A stretch of DNA of 64,000 bases from Ga0077527 sp038106575 (GTDB lineage Bacteria; Pseudomonadota; Gammaproteobacteria; Burkholderiales; SG8-41). The translations under genes and the position numbers were made by a program. Of the stretch, positions 1 through 8,304 are shown one piece after another. A model generated the notes under the pieces. It saw only the letters and a program-made list of their open reading frames with translations. It was not told where the DNA came from and searched no databases. The DNA is taken from NCBI GenBank assembly GCA_038106575.1, contig JAYOED010000004.1, positions 1 to 64,000 of the forward strand. Direction: 5' to 3'. Position 1 is the first letter of the stretch. The number at the start of each line of letters is the position of its first letter.

Positions 1-512
1 ATGGCTTCGCGCAGGCTGGTGGCGACGTATTTTGCCGCCGAACCGAACCCAGGGCTTGAATCAGAACGCACGATGTCGTTGTCAATAGTCTTGGGAACGG
101 CGATCGATGTGATCGGGTAGCCCAGTTGCGGCAATATCGTGGCAATGAAATGAGCGGTTTCAGCCGAACCATTTCCGCCGTTGTAGAAGAAGTAACCGAT
201 GTCATGGGCGCGGAAAACCTCGATCAGCCGTTCGTACTGGGCACGGCCCTGCGGCAGCGGAGACAGGTCGTAGCGACAGGAGCCGAATACACCTCCGGGC
301 GTGTGGCGCAGGGCACGAATTGCATCAAGGGATTCTGTACTTACATTGATCAGGTCTTCTGTCAGAGCGCCGATGATGCCGTTGCGTGCGGCATACATGC
401 CGGAAATATGGCGACGGTGGCGGCGCGCCGTTTCAAATAGTCCGCAAGCCGTGGCATTGAGGGTGGCAGTGACGCCGCCGGACTGGGCGTAGAGGGCGTT
501 GCGGGCGGGCAC
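1..512 (-). CDS. pfp: 6-phosphofructokinase, PFP-like family (3' truncated by window edge)
   Basis: Phosphofructokinase converts fructose 6-phosphate to fructose 1,6-bisphosphate in cytoplasmic glycolysis. The 170 visible N-terminal residues read NALYAQSGGVTA near residue 5, TPGGVFGSCRY near 71, GGNGS at 112-116 and PKTIDND at 140-146, which fits the pyrophosphate-dependent branch found beside adk in betaproteobacteria. I chose the GTG at 512 because family members begin just before the ARNALYAQSGG segment and no ATG lies between it and the adk stop; the ribosome site is weak. One oddity is a Gly at 115, where PPi-dependent enzymes carry Asp, alongside the PPi-type Lys141, so phosphoryl donor use is uncertain. 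The C-terminal part lies outside the window. Confidence 0.87.
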   Translation of the reverse strand, partial: MPARNALYAQSGGVTATLNATACGLFETARRHRRHISGMYAARNGIIGALTEDLINVSTESLDAIRALRHTPGGVFGSCRYDLSPLPQGRAQYERLIEVFRAHDIGYFFYNGGNGSAETAHFIATILPQLGYPITSIAVPKTIDNDIVRSDSSPGFGSAAKYVATSLREA

Positions 513-547
513 GTACTTTTCTGCGCTGAAATATTCGGTCGGCGGCC

Positions 548-1325
548 TTAATACACGCCTGAATCCTTGCGCGGAGAATGCGATTCGATCGCGGCAAAGA
601 TCTTGTCGTGAATGTGCTCGACCGAGCCACGGCCGTAAATGTTGACGGAGTTGGGAGCCCGCGGATCGCCACTGGCGGCCCAGCTGAGGTAATAGTTCAC
701 CAGTGGCTTGGTTTGCGAGTGATAGGTTGCGATGCGTTTCGTCACAGTCTTTTCGTTGTCGTCCACGCGCTGAATCAGCGGCTCTCCGGTGACGTCGTCC
801 TTGCCTTCGACAAGCGGGGGATTGAATTCGATGTGATAAGAACGTCCCGAGGCTGGGTGAATGCGCCGGCCGCTCATGCGCCGCAGAATTTCACCGTCGC
901 CGACTTCGATTTCAATGACGAAGTCGATGTCGATGCTGGCCTCGCGCAGGGCCTCGGCCTGCGGCAGGGTGCGCGGAAAGCCGTCCATGATGAAACCGTT
1001 GATGCAGTCAGGTGACTTGATGCGTTCCTTGACGAGAGCGATCACCAACGGATCGGGCACCAGTGCACCGCGATCCATGTAGGAACGGGCTTCCTTGCCC
1101 AGCGGGGAATTCTCCTTCATCGCCGCGCGCAGCATGTNNNNNNNNNNNNNNNNNNNNNNNNNNNNNNNNNNNNNNNNNNNNNNNNNNNNNNNNNNNNNNN
1201 NNNNNNNNNNNNNNNNNNNNNNNNNNNNNNNNNNNNNNNNNNNNNNNNNNNNNNNNNCGCTCGATAAGAAAATGGGCCTGGGTGCCTTTTCCTGCGCCGG
1301 GCAGGCCAAGGAGCAATATGCGCAT
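548..1325 (-). CDS. adk: Adenylate kinase, interrupted by an assembly gap
   Basis: Adk interconverts ATP plus AMP and two ADP in the cytosol. The N-terminal piece begins at the ATG at 1325 with the P-loop GLPGAGKGT. After the gap come MLRAAM, the DGFPRT motif, the LID segment GRRIHPASGRSYH and the ADP-binding C-terminus. Like many proteobacterial enzymes it lacks the four LID cysteines. The two pieces lie in different frames because the run of N is not the true length; the sequence on each side implies about 29 missing bases, giving a normal protein of roughly 228 residues. It sits 144-184 bases below kdsB in the usual betaproteobacterial order and is followed by the phosphofructokinase gene. 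Confidence 0.95.
1138..1257. other. Assembly gap (120 N) inside adk
   Basis: This run of 120 unknown bases splits adk. The left flank ends in a partial Asp codon before MLRAA and the right flank ends in two bases of an Arg codon after FLIE. In adenylate kinases nine residues separate these positions, so the real gap should be 29 bases. That also explains why the two halves appear in different frames. Confidence 0.9.
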
Positions 1326-1406
1326 AAATACAGACTGGTAGAAGGTCGGGTGTTGTGAGTATAGCCGTGCCGCGCTACTCCGCAAAATCAGTACGGCAAG
1401 CTGTAA

Positions 1407-2162
1407 TCAGCGCAATAGGCGGCGAATGCGACGCAGATCCGCCAAGGTGTCTACACCTGGATGCGGCGCGGTTGCGGTGATCGCCACGCTGATTTGGTAA
1501 CCATGGACCAGCGCGCGTAGTTGTTCAAGGGCTTCGGATTGTTCAGCTGCGACCGGCGGCAGGCGGCCGTAGATCTTCAGAAAACTGGCGCGGTAGGCGT
1601 AAATGCCGAGATGGCGCAAGGCAGGCAATCCTTTGGGCAGTGAGCGGATGCCTTTGCTGAAAGCATCCCTTGAATACGGAATCGGGGCGCGGCTGAAATA
1701 AAGTGCGTATCCGCTGCTGTCGAGAGTGACTTTTACCACGTTGGGATTGACCATGTCCTGCGCACTGCGGATTCTGGAGGCAGCGGTGGCGATTGCCGCT
1801 GCTCGATGCGAATTTAGGTTTTCCGCGACCCGGCGGATGAGCGACGGCGGGATCAGCGGCTCATCGCCCTGAACGTTGACCGCAATGGTATTGGGTTTCA
1901 GCCGCAGCCTGCGCGCGACTTCTGCGATGCGGTCAGTGCCAGTGGCGTGATCGCCGCGGGTCATCATCGCCTCGAATCCGTGTTCTTCGACGGCAGTCGC
2001 GATGCGTACATCGTCAGTGGCAATCACAACCCGTGTAGCTCCGCTGCGTGCAGCGCGAGAGGCGACCTGTACGACCATCGGCTTACCGCGAATTTCCGCC
2101 AGGGGTTTTCCCGGGAAACGCGAGGACGCGTAACGTGCGGGGATGACGACGATGAATTTCAT
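1407..2162 (-). CDS. kdsB: CMP-Kdo synthetase (3-deoxy-manno-octulosonate cytidylyltransferase)
   Basis: KdsB activates Kdo with CTP to give CMP-Kdo, the sugar donor for the inner core of lipopolysaccharide. The 251-residue protein has the family length and begins with the nucleotide-binding signature PARYASSRFPGKPL. VQGDEPLI near residue 98 holds the metal-binding Asp region. Its start codon lies 4 bases after the stop of the Trm112-like gene and the cluster runs lpxK, Trm112-like, kdsB, adk, so LPS-precursor genes are probably cotranscribed. Nothing unusual was seen. Confidence 0.97.
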   Translation of the reverse strand: MKFIVVIPARYASSRFPGKPLAEIRGKPMVVQVASRAARSGATRVVIATDDVRIATAVEEHGFEAMMTRGDHATGTDRIAEVARRLRLKPNTIAVNVQGDEPLIPPSLIRRVAENLNSHRAAAIATAASRIRSAQDMVNPNVVKVTLDSSGYALYFSRAPIPYSRDAFSKGIRSLPKGLPALRHLGIYAYRASFLKIYGRLPPVAAEQSEALEQLRALVHGYQISVAITATAPHPGVDTLADLRRIRRLLR

Positions 2163-2166
2163 CGTG

Positions 2167-2346
2167 TCAAAGTTCTTCTTCAGCAGGGATTTTCCGCGCG
2201 TCGTCTTCGAGCATTACCGGGATACCGTCCATGATCGGATACGCGAGACGGCAGGGTTTGCAGACCAGCTCACCAGCGGCTTTGCGATATACGAGCGGGC
2301 CTTTGCAGATGGGGCATACCAGTATGTTGAGCAGTTTTTCATCCAT
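2167..2346 (-). CDS. Trm112/YcaR family small protein
   Basis: This 59-residue protein was read directly from the strand because it is short. It begins MDEKLLNILVCPICKGPL and has a second CKPC pair near residue 29, giving the four cysteines of the Trm112-type zinc ribbon. It ends in an acidic EEEL tail. Homologues (YcaR in E. coli) sit between lpxK and kdsB in many proteobacteria; their role is not well fixed, though eukaryotic Trm112 activates methyltransferases. The start overlaps the lpxK stop by 8 bases and the stop falls just before kdsB, so translational coupling is likely. Confidence 0.93.
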   Translation of the reverse strand: MDEKLLNILVCPICKGPLVYRKAAGELVCKPCRLAYPIMDGIPVMLEDDARKIPAEEEL

Positions 2347-3337
2347 GGCGGTCGGCCTTTGAAAGTCGTTCTAGGATCATTTCGCCAAAGCTTGCGTCGA
2401 TTTCGGCATCGATGACCAGCGCCCAGTGACTTGAGGTTGCGAATGCAGTGCATTTTACCGCATCTTTTTCGGTCATCACGATGTCATCGCTGTCTCCGAA
2501 TTGCAGATCGTTCGCTGAATAGCGGTGATGATCCGGGAAGGCATGTGCCTCGCAGGTGATCCCTAGGGTCTCCAGGTACCGGAAAAAACGTTGAGGATTG
2601 CCGATGCCGGCGACAGCGTGGACACGCCTGCCACTGAAACGCCGAGCCTCGGCGGTCTGCAGTGGATTGTACAGATTACGGAGGACATTTCCTTTCAACT
2701 GCATCGTGATTGCGTTTGGCCAGACCTTGGTCTCGTCGGGTGCATTGACGACCACCGCATCCATCGATGCAAGCCTGGATCTTGGTTCGCGCAGCGGTCC
2801 GGCAGGCAGCGGCCAGCCGTTACCTAGGCCGCGCACGCCGTCAATGACCGCGATTTCGAAATCGCGGGCGAGGCGATAATGTTGTAGGCCGTCGTCGCTG
2901 ATGATGACGTCGACATCGGGGTGTGCGGCGCTCAACGCCATTGCCGTGGCGGCCCTATCTACGCCAACCCAGACCGGACAGCTGACACGTTGCGCGAGCA
3001 GGCAGGGCTCGTCGCCGTAATCTGCGGAATTGCCGTCGACGGGTACTGGGCGGGGATCGGTGCGGTCGGCTCCGTATCCACGACTGATGATGGCGGGGTG
3101 TTTGCCCCGTTCACGCAGAAAATACGCCAGCCAAAGTGTCAGCGGCGTTTTACCGGTGCCGCCCGCGGTGATGTTGCCTACGACGATGATCGGAACACCA
3201 GCTTTTTCCGGGTTCCGCAGTCCGCTGCGCCAGGCGCCGCGCCGCAGCATTGCAATGACCAGGAAAAGTGCCGCGACCGGCAGCAACAGAATCGCCAGTA
3301 TGCCACGGGACTGCCAGTGAGAGGGAGTGGAAACCAC
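2339..3337 (-). CDS. lpxK: Tetraacyldisaccharide 4'-kinase
   Basis: LpxK phosphorylates the 4' position of the lipid A disaccharide on the cytoplasmic face of the inner membrane. The 332-residue protein has an N-terminal membrane-anchoring hydrophobic helix around residues 13-30, the variant P-loop VGNITAGGTGKTP at 53-65, and SDDGLQHYRL, a conserved family motif. Length and order match the family. It lies between exbD upstream and the Trm112-like gene, which it overlaps by 8 bases. This fits the betaproteobacterial msbA/exbB-lpxK-kdsB arrangement, although no msbA is present here. Confidence 0.96.
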   Translation of the reverse strand: MVSTPSHWQSRGILAILLLPVAALFLVIAMLRRGAWRSGLRNPEKAGVPIIVVGNITAGGTGKTPLTLWLAYFLRERGKHPAIISRGYGADRTDPRPVPVDGNSADYGDEPCLLAQRVSCPVWVGVDRAATAMALSAAHPDVDVIISDDGLQHYRLARDFEIAVIDGVRGLGNGWPLPAGPLREPRSRLASMDAVVVNAPDETKVWPNAITMQLKGNVLRNLYNPLQTAEARRFSGRRVHAVAGIGNPQRFFRYLETLGITCEAHAFPDHHRYSANDLQFGDSDDIVMTEKDAVKCTAFATSSHWALVIDAEIDASFGEMILERLSKADRHG

Positions 3338-3380
3338 AGCCGAAGCGTACCTCCAATGCCGGCCGCCGTCGAGGAACCGG

Positions 3381-3800
3381 TTACTTGCGGGGCGCCCGGG
3401 TGGTGAAGGTGATTTTCGGGAAACCGGCCATTTGGGCGGCTTCCATGACGCGCACCACGGATTGGTGCGAGGCGTTGGCGTCAGCGTTGATGACCACGAC
3501 CTGTTCCTTTATGTCACCCGCAGCGCGCTTGATGGCGTCGCTGAGCATGCCGGAGTTGGTTGTGGTGACGGCGGCCTTGTTGATTGAGTAGTTGCCGCGA
3601 GCATCGACGGTTACGTCGATCTGCGCGGGACGCTCCGGAGGTCGTTCGGCTTCCGCAGTCGGCAGGTTGATCTGCAGTTCGGCAAAGCGCGAGTAGGTGG
3701 TGGTCACCATCAGGAAGATCAGGATCACCAGCAGCACGTCGATCAACGGAATGAAGTTGATCTCCGGCTCCTCGCGGAATGCGCGGTGGCGGAATTTCAT
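3381..3800 (-). CDS. exbD: ExbD/TolR-family biopolymer transport protein
   Basis: ExbD works with ExbB to use proton motive force to energise TonB-dependent outer-membrane transport, or the TolA system for TolR. The 139-residue protein has a short cytoplasmic N-terminus, one transmembrane helix at about 15-35 with the conserved Asp (IPLIDVLLV, near residue 21), and a periplasmic domain. It starts 24 bases below the exbB stop. No tonB gene is adjacent, and the placement before lpxK is the common betaproteobacterial one, so ExbD versus TolR naming rests on context. Confidence 0.93.
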   Translation of the reverse strand: MKFRHRAFREEPEINFIPLIDVLLVILIFLMVTTTYSRFAELQINLPTAEAERPPERPAQIDVTVDARGNYSINKAAVTTTNSGMLSDAIKRAAGDIKEQVVVINADANASHQSVVRVMEAAQMAGFPKITFTTRAPRK

Positions 3801-3824
3801 GTGTGCATGTCAGGATGCCGGTAA

Positions 3825-4433
3825 TCAGGCATCACGTTCGCCGTTGACGATCTCGACCAGTTTTACCGCCTGCATTTGCATCTCCACCAGCAGCGCATCG
3901 ACCTTGGAGCGGAAATAGCGGTAGAACACCATGCTGGGTACTGCGACCACTAGGCCAAAGGCTGTGTTATAGAGTGCAATCGAAATGCCATGCGCGAGGA
4001 CCAGCGGATTGGTGCCGGAAGGCGTCTGTGAGCCGAAGATTTCGATCATGCCGATCACGGTACCGAACAGTCCCAGCAGCGGTGCAATGGCGGCAATAGT
4101 GCCGAGGCTGGTCAGGAAGCGCTCGAGATCAATGGCGACCACGTGTGCCGCTTCCTCGATGGATTCCTTCATGACATCGGGTGAGTGTTTTTCGTTGCGA
4201 AGCCCGGCAGAGAGGATCTGGCCCAGTGGAGCGCTGGACGCGAGCTGGGAAAGCATCTGCGGGGTGATGCCGCTCTGTCGATAGGCCTGTACGGTGTGCA
4301 TCAGCAGGTTTTTTGGCATTACTACATTCTGGCGCAGCGACCACAAACGCTCACCGATGATGGCCAAAGCGATGACGGAACAGAGTAGTAACGGCCAGAT
4401 TGGCCAGCCGGCTGATTGAATGATGGAGAACAC
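3825..4433 (-). CDS. exbB: ExbB/TolQ-family proton channel protein
   Basis: The 202-residue inner-membrane protein has three hydrophobic helices at about 11-28, 112-135 and 148-172, the topology of the MotA/TolQ/ExbB channel family. The TSLGTIAAIAPLLGLFGTVIGMI core is cut here to LGTIAAIAPLLGLFGTVIGM, the conserved second helix. It is the first gene of the minus-strand exbBD-lpxK-kdsB-adk run and is transcribed away from xseA, so the promoter should lie in the AT-rich DNA directly upstream. Confidence 0.94.
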   Translation of the reverse strand: MFSIIQSAGWPIWPLLLCSVIALAIIGERLWSLRQNVVMPKNLLMHTVQAYRQSGITPQMLSQLASSAPLGQILSAGLRNEKHSPDVMKESIEEAAHVVAIDLERFLTSLGTIAAIAPLLGLFGTVIGMIEIFGSQTPSGTNPLVLAHGISIALYNTAFGLVVAVPSMVFYRYFRSKVDALLVEMQMQAVKLVEIVNGERDA

Positions 4434-5292
4434 GCTTTTTTTGGGTTAATTATTTTAAAATTAGCGCAACTGTAGCGGCCACTGCATGAATCAGCAAGCG
4501 CGCTACTGGCAAGACGATTGAGGCAAAACGGATTTTCCGTGTTTTCCACATTTATTGTGGATAAACCTGTGCGCAGCATGTAAACGATCCGTCTAAGTGC
4601 TGCATGCGTATGAGAAAATGCAAATTGCTTAATTGTTAAACCCAATTTAAATATCAATAAAAACAATTGTTTAGACAATTCACTTCCCGCAAGGCCCGAA
4701 TTCGGGGAAGCCCAAGGGGTGCGCATGCAGGTGTTGTGGACGGTGTTCACCAGGAAAACCGTTTTGCGTCCGCAGGTTGCGGCTGTTTCAAAGGCATTGC
4801 CTGCGTACCGGTTTTGCAAAGTTGATGCGCGATGTGGCGTCATTAGTGCCACTCTTTTCATTTGCCGCCAGAGGATTGGTTGCCACGCAACGCTTTCAAA
4901 GCGAAAATAATCAAATCGGCATCAGGATTCTTTTGCGATAACTTTTTTCGTTGGAGGCGTTACCAAATCCCTGAAACCGCATAAGCAAGTAAGCCGTATT
5001 GGTGAGTGCGCAACGGTAGTGGCGGCAAACGAGGTCGTGCAGAAAACAGTAGATGTGTTTCTGCAGCACCAGTTCAGTCCCAGAATGGATGCAAAATCGC
5101 TGTTTGATCTGTTCCAAGAAAAGGGCGAATTTCCGTTCATTTTCCGGGACGATGACCGAACTTTTAACGTGCCCGGGTTTAATCACGCTCAGTATGCTCA
5201 ACTCCGGGCCAAAGAGCTCTGTAACGGAAAAAGCTAATCCGGGTTAACTCTGGCCTGCGTACTGGAATGTGCGGGCCGATTGGAATTTATCC
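4434..5292. other. Long intergenic region between divergent exbB and xseA
   Basis: About 860 bases separate the divergent exbB and xseA starts. The first 250 bases are markedly AT-rich and probably hold the exbB promoter. Two small overlapping ORFs on opposite strands (minus 4911-5201, TTG start; plus 5019-5237) have neither a convincing ribosome site nor a recognisable family, and I do not call them genes. Base composition is lower in GC than the flanking genes. The right end must carry the xseA promoter. Confidence 0.5.
4665..4680. repeat. Short palindrome AATTGT-N4-ACAATT
   Basis: A perfect 6-base inverted repeat with a four-base spacer lies in the AT-rich DNA 232 bases upstream of exbB. 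It looks like a small operator, but no bound regulator can be named. The neighbouring bases 4655-4668 are repeated in inverted orientation at about 21424-21437 upstream of the GTPase gene. Confidence 0.35.
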
Positions 5293-6570
5293 ATGTCCGA
5301 TCTGATCGAGCAGGCCACGCAGCCCACTGTCATTTCGGTTGCCGAACTGAACCGGCTGGCGCGCATCGCTATCGAGCGTAGCGTGCCTCTGCTGTGGGTG
5401 GCGGGAGAGGTTTCCAACTTCAAGCGCTATGACAGCGGGCACTGTTATTTCACCCTAAAGGATGAGGATGCGCAGGTCGATGCAGTGATGTTTCGTCACC
5501 GGGCTCAGCACCTTAACTGGACGCCTGAAAACGGGATGCAGGTCGAAGTGCGGGCGACGGCCACGGTGTATGAAGCGCGCGGCAAATTCCAGCTTGTAGT
5601 GGATTCCATGCGCCGTGCCGGTCTCGGAGCGCTTTACGCGGTTTTCGAGAAACTCAAGGCCCAGCTCGAGAAAGAGGGGTTGTTCGATCCTGCGCTGAAA
5701 CGCGAATTGCCGCCTTTTCCGCGCACGGTCGGCGTTGTGACTTCGCCGCAGGCTGCGGCATTGCGCGATGTGATCACTGCGCTGCGCCGTCGCATGCCAG
5801 GCATTGGGGTAATTATTTATCCGGCACCGGTGCAGGGGGAGGGTGCTGCGGAGAAAATCGCGGGAGCGATTGGGCTAGCGGGATCTCGCGCGGAATGTGA
5901 TGTGCTGATTGTTTGCCGCGGAGGCGGCAGCATTGAGGATTTGTGGGCTTTCAACGAGGAGGCGGTGGCGCGGGCGATGCGTGCCTGCCCGCTGCCGGTG
6001 GTGGCTGGCATCGGTCACGAAACCGATTTTACGATCGCTGATTTTGCGGCGGATGTACGGGCGCCAACACCCACCGCAGCTGCGGAGCTGGTTAGTCCGG
6101 ACGGTGCAAAACTGCAGCGCGACCTGGGTCTGGCCGGACAGCAACTGGTCCGGACATTCATACGCGGCATTGAAGATCGCATGCAGCGGCTGGATTACCT
6201 CTCGCGTCGGCTGACTCACCCGGGAGAGCGTATCCGCAACCAGATGCTTCATCTGCAGCATCTTGCCATCCGTCTGCGCGGAGAATGGCGTCTCGGCGCT
6301 GAAGGACGGTCGTGGAGCCTGCGTGATGCAGCGCAGCGCCTGCGCAGTGCTTCCCGTGAGCGACTGGTGGCCGTAGTCGACAGAGTCGGCGCTGCTCAGG
6401 CGAATCTTCTGCATCTCAATCCGAAGCGCGTGCTAGAACGAGGCTATAGCATTACTGAAGCTGCTGACGGATCGGTTGTCCGCGACAGCGCGCAGTTGTC
6501 TGAGGATCAGGAGCTCAAGGTTACTTTGGCGAAGGGTTGGGCGGGGGTCAGGGTCAGGCGTACGGGTTGA
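5293..6570 (+). CDS. xseA: Exodeoxyribonuclease VII large subunit
   Basis: XseA is the catalytic large subunit of exonuclease VII, which degrades single-stranded DNA from both ends. The 425-residue protein has an N-terminal OB-fold (about 15-115), then the catalytic domain with RGGGSIEDLWAFN near 206 and GHETDFTIADFAADVRAP near 240, then a charged helical segment and the C-terminal GYSI motif. I chose ATG 5293 over the in-frame 5269 start because the family begins with a short lead before VAELNRL. The small subunit gene xseB is not in the window. Confidence 0.97.
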   Translation: MSDLIEQATQPTVISVAELNRLARIAIERSVPLLWVAGEVSNFKRYDSGHCYFTLKDEDAQVDAVMFRHRAQHLNWTPENGMQVEVRATATVYEARGKFQLVVDSMRRAGLGALYAVFEKLKAQLEKEGLFDPALKRELPPFPRTVGVVTSPQAAALRDVITALRRRMPGIGVIIYPAPVQGEGAAEKIAGAIGLAGSRAECDVLIVCRGGGSIEDLWAFNEEAVARAMRACPLPVVAGIGHETDFTIADFAADVRAPTPTAAAELVSPDGAKLQRDLGLAGQQLVRTFIRGIEDRMQRLDYLSRRLTHPGERIRNQMLHLQHLAIRLRGEWRLGAEGRSWSLRDAAQRLRSASRERLVAVVDRVGAAQANLLHLNPKRVLERGYSITEAADGSVVRDSAQLSEDQELKVTLAKGWAGVRVRRTG

Positions 6571-6675
6571 TGCGCCAATGTGTCTTGACGTGCAGCCGGA
6601 TGCTGAATATGAGGACTTTCCGGAGATAGGCCGAAGCCGATACTGCACTTTCCTCAGGATAACGGGATTTCAGAC

Positions 6676-7295
6676 ATGAGCGAATTCGATTCCACCAGAC
6701 CCGCGTAGAGCGAGGTTTACAACGTCAATGTTTAGAGGGTGTTTTTTTCACTCTAACGGAAAGCTCCGTGCTGTTGGCGCAGACGGCGTGTTGTTGAAGG
6801 AAGGCACTGACGGCGACGTCATGTATTTTCTCGCCAGTAGCTAAATGGCTCTTACACGCGGCGGCAAGCCGCTCGATGTGATCAAGTTAGGCAAAGTGCT
6901 CGGCGAAATGTCGATATTGACTGCTGTTCCGTGTCGCGCAGCGCCAAGGAAACGGCCAAAACGGACTGCGAAGTCATCAAAATGAGCGGTCAGGTGTTTT
7001 CTGCGGCCATTCAGAAATCGCCAGAATTTGCGCTGATGCTGCTGGCGATCCTGATCAAGCGCTTGCGTCTGGCAATCGCCATGCAGATGCTCGGCAAGGG
7101 GCCGGCGGTGTTTTCAGAGGGATGACGCTGGTTGATCAGTCCAAGTGGGCCGCAACAGACTCCGCTTTAGCTGACAGCAACATGATGTCGATTAATCACA
7201 ATGATTTTCTGACACTAATCAAGACTAACCCGGATTTCGGGCTTTCCCTGCTGAAGGAGCTCGCCAACGGCCAGCGTAACACCGAGAAAAAATAG
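6676..7295 (+). pseudogene. Decayed tandem cyclic-nucleotide-binding (CRP-like) protein
   Basis: Three reading-frame pieces line up with a two-domain cyclic-nucleotide-binding protein. The first gives GVLLKEGTDGDVMYFLAS, a TAA stop at 6842-6844, then MALTRGGKPLDVIK and GEMSILT. After a frameshift near 6925 the second gives SAKETAKTDCEVI and SPEFALMLLAILIKRL, ending at a TGA at 7123-7125. After an apparent deletion the third restarts at LVDQSKWAATDSALAD and ends in FGLSLLKELANGQ at 7295. Earlier TAG codons also interrupt the region before 6740. No intact start or effector domain remains. The family call rests on pattern similarity and is an inference, but the order of pieces is clear. Confidence 0.8.
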
Positions 7296-7311
7296 CCGTC
7301 GCCGCCGATCT

Positions 7312-8277
7312 TCAGGATTCTCCGGCGATAACCATCGCCTCGAGTTCCTGGCGTATATATTCTAGCACCATGTCGCCGACGTTTTCGGCCAGGCAGTCGA
7401 ATTCGGTTACGCCTTCTATGGCACGCAGCCAGGTCAGCTGGCGTTTGGCGAGCTGGCGGGTCGCGGCTATGCCTTGTTCGCGCAGTTCTTCGATACTGAT
7501 TTTTCCGTTCAAGTAATTCCACGCCTGGCGGTAACCGACACAGCGCACGGACGGCGTGTCGGGATCAGGCGCGTATTCGTCCCGCAGCCTGCGCACCTCC
7601 TCAACCAGTCCCGCCGACAACATAGCGTCGAAACGCTGTGCGATGCGTTCTTGCAGCACGGCGCGATCGCCTGGTACCAGCGCGATACGGATTGGCGTGT
7701 ACGGGAAATAGACGTACTTGGGTTGTTTCAGTAGGTCGGTCATCGACTTGCCGGAGACATAATAAATTTCCAGTGCGCGCTGGATGCGCTGCGCATCGTT
7801 CGGATCGAGTCTTGCCGCGGTTGCGGGGTCAACCTTGCGCAGTTTTCCATGCAGCGCCGGCCACCCTTCCTCTTTGGCCATGGTTTCGATGATCAGCCGT
7901 ACCGCTGAATCGGCTTCGGGCAGGTCGTTGAGGCCCTCAACCAGTGACTTGAAATAGAGCATGGTGCCGCCGACCAGCAGCGGAATGTTGCCGCGTTCGG
8001 TGATTTCGCGCATCAGCGCCAGCGCGTCATTGCGAAATCGCGCTGTCGAGTAGCTTTCGTGCGGTTCGATAATGTTGATCAGATGGTGGGGGGCTCTTTT
8101 CAGGGTTTCCGCATCGGGCTTGGCAGTGCCGATATCCATGTCCTTGTAGATCTGTGCCGAGTCGACGCTGATGATTTCACAGGGCAGCGTAGTGGCGAGC
8201 TGTATCGCCACCGCGGTCTTGCCGCTGGCGGTAGGGCCCATCAGCAGGATGGCAGGAGGTTGTACCGGGGGAGACAT
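7312..8277 (-). CDS. miaA: tRNA dimethylallyltransferase
   Basis: MiaA adds a dimethylallyl group to N6 of A37 in tRNAs reading UNN codons, the first step to ms2i6A. The 321-residue protein has the P-loop GPTASGKTAVA at 14-24, the substrate-binding VDSAQIYKDMDIGTAKPD and GGTMLYFKSL motifs, and the C-terminal RQLAKRQLTWLR tRNA-binding stretch. Length fits the family. It follows mutL on the same strand with a 27-base gap, the usual mutL-miaA pair, and is probably cotranscribed with it. Confidence 0.97.
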   Translation of the reverse strand: MSPPVQPPAILLMGPTASGKTAVAIQLATTLPCEIISVDSAQIYKDMDIGTAKPDAETLKRAPHHLINIIEPHESYSTARFRNDALALMREITERGNIPLLVGGTMLYFKSLVEGLNDLPEADSAVRLIIETMAKEEGWPALHGKLRKVDPATAARLDPNDAQRIQRALEIYYVSGKSMTDLLKQPKYVYFPYTPIRIALVPGDRAVLQERIAQRFDAMLSAGLVEEVRRLRDEYAPDPDTPSVRCVGYRQAWNYLNGKISIEELREQGIAATRQLAKRQLTWLRAIEGVTEFDCLAENVGDMVLEYIRQELEAMVIAGES

Positions 8278-8304
8278 AAAATAATAATATAAAACAACAG
8301 GTTA

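Noticed and set aside
4322..4861. A 179-codon minus-strand ORF overlapping exbB and its upstream region
   Set aside because: It overlaps the well-supported exbB gene in another frame and has no family-like motifs or ribosome site.
4911..5237. Two small overlapping ORFs on opposite strands before xseA
   Set aside because: One starts at TTG with a mis-spaced ribosome site; neither shows a recognisable family. They cannot both be genes, and evidence for either is too weak.
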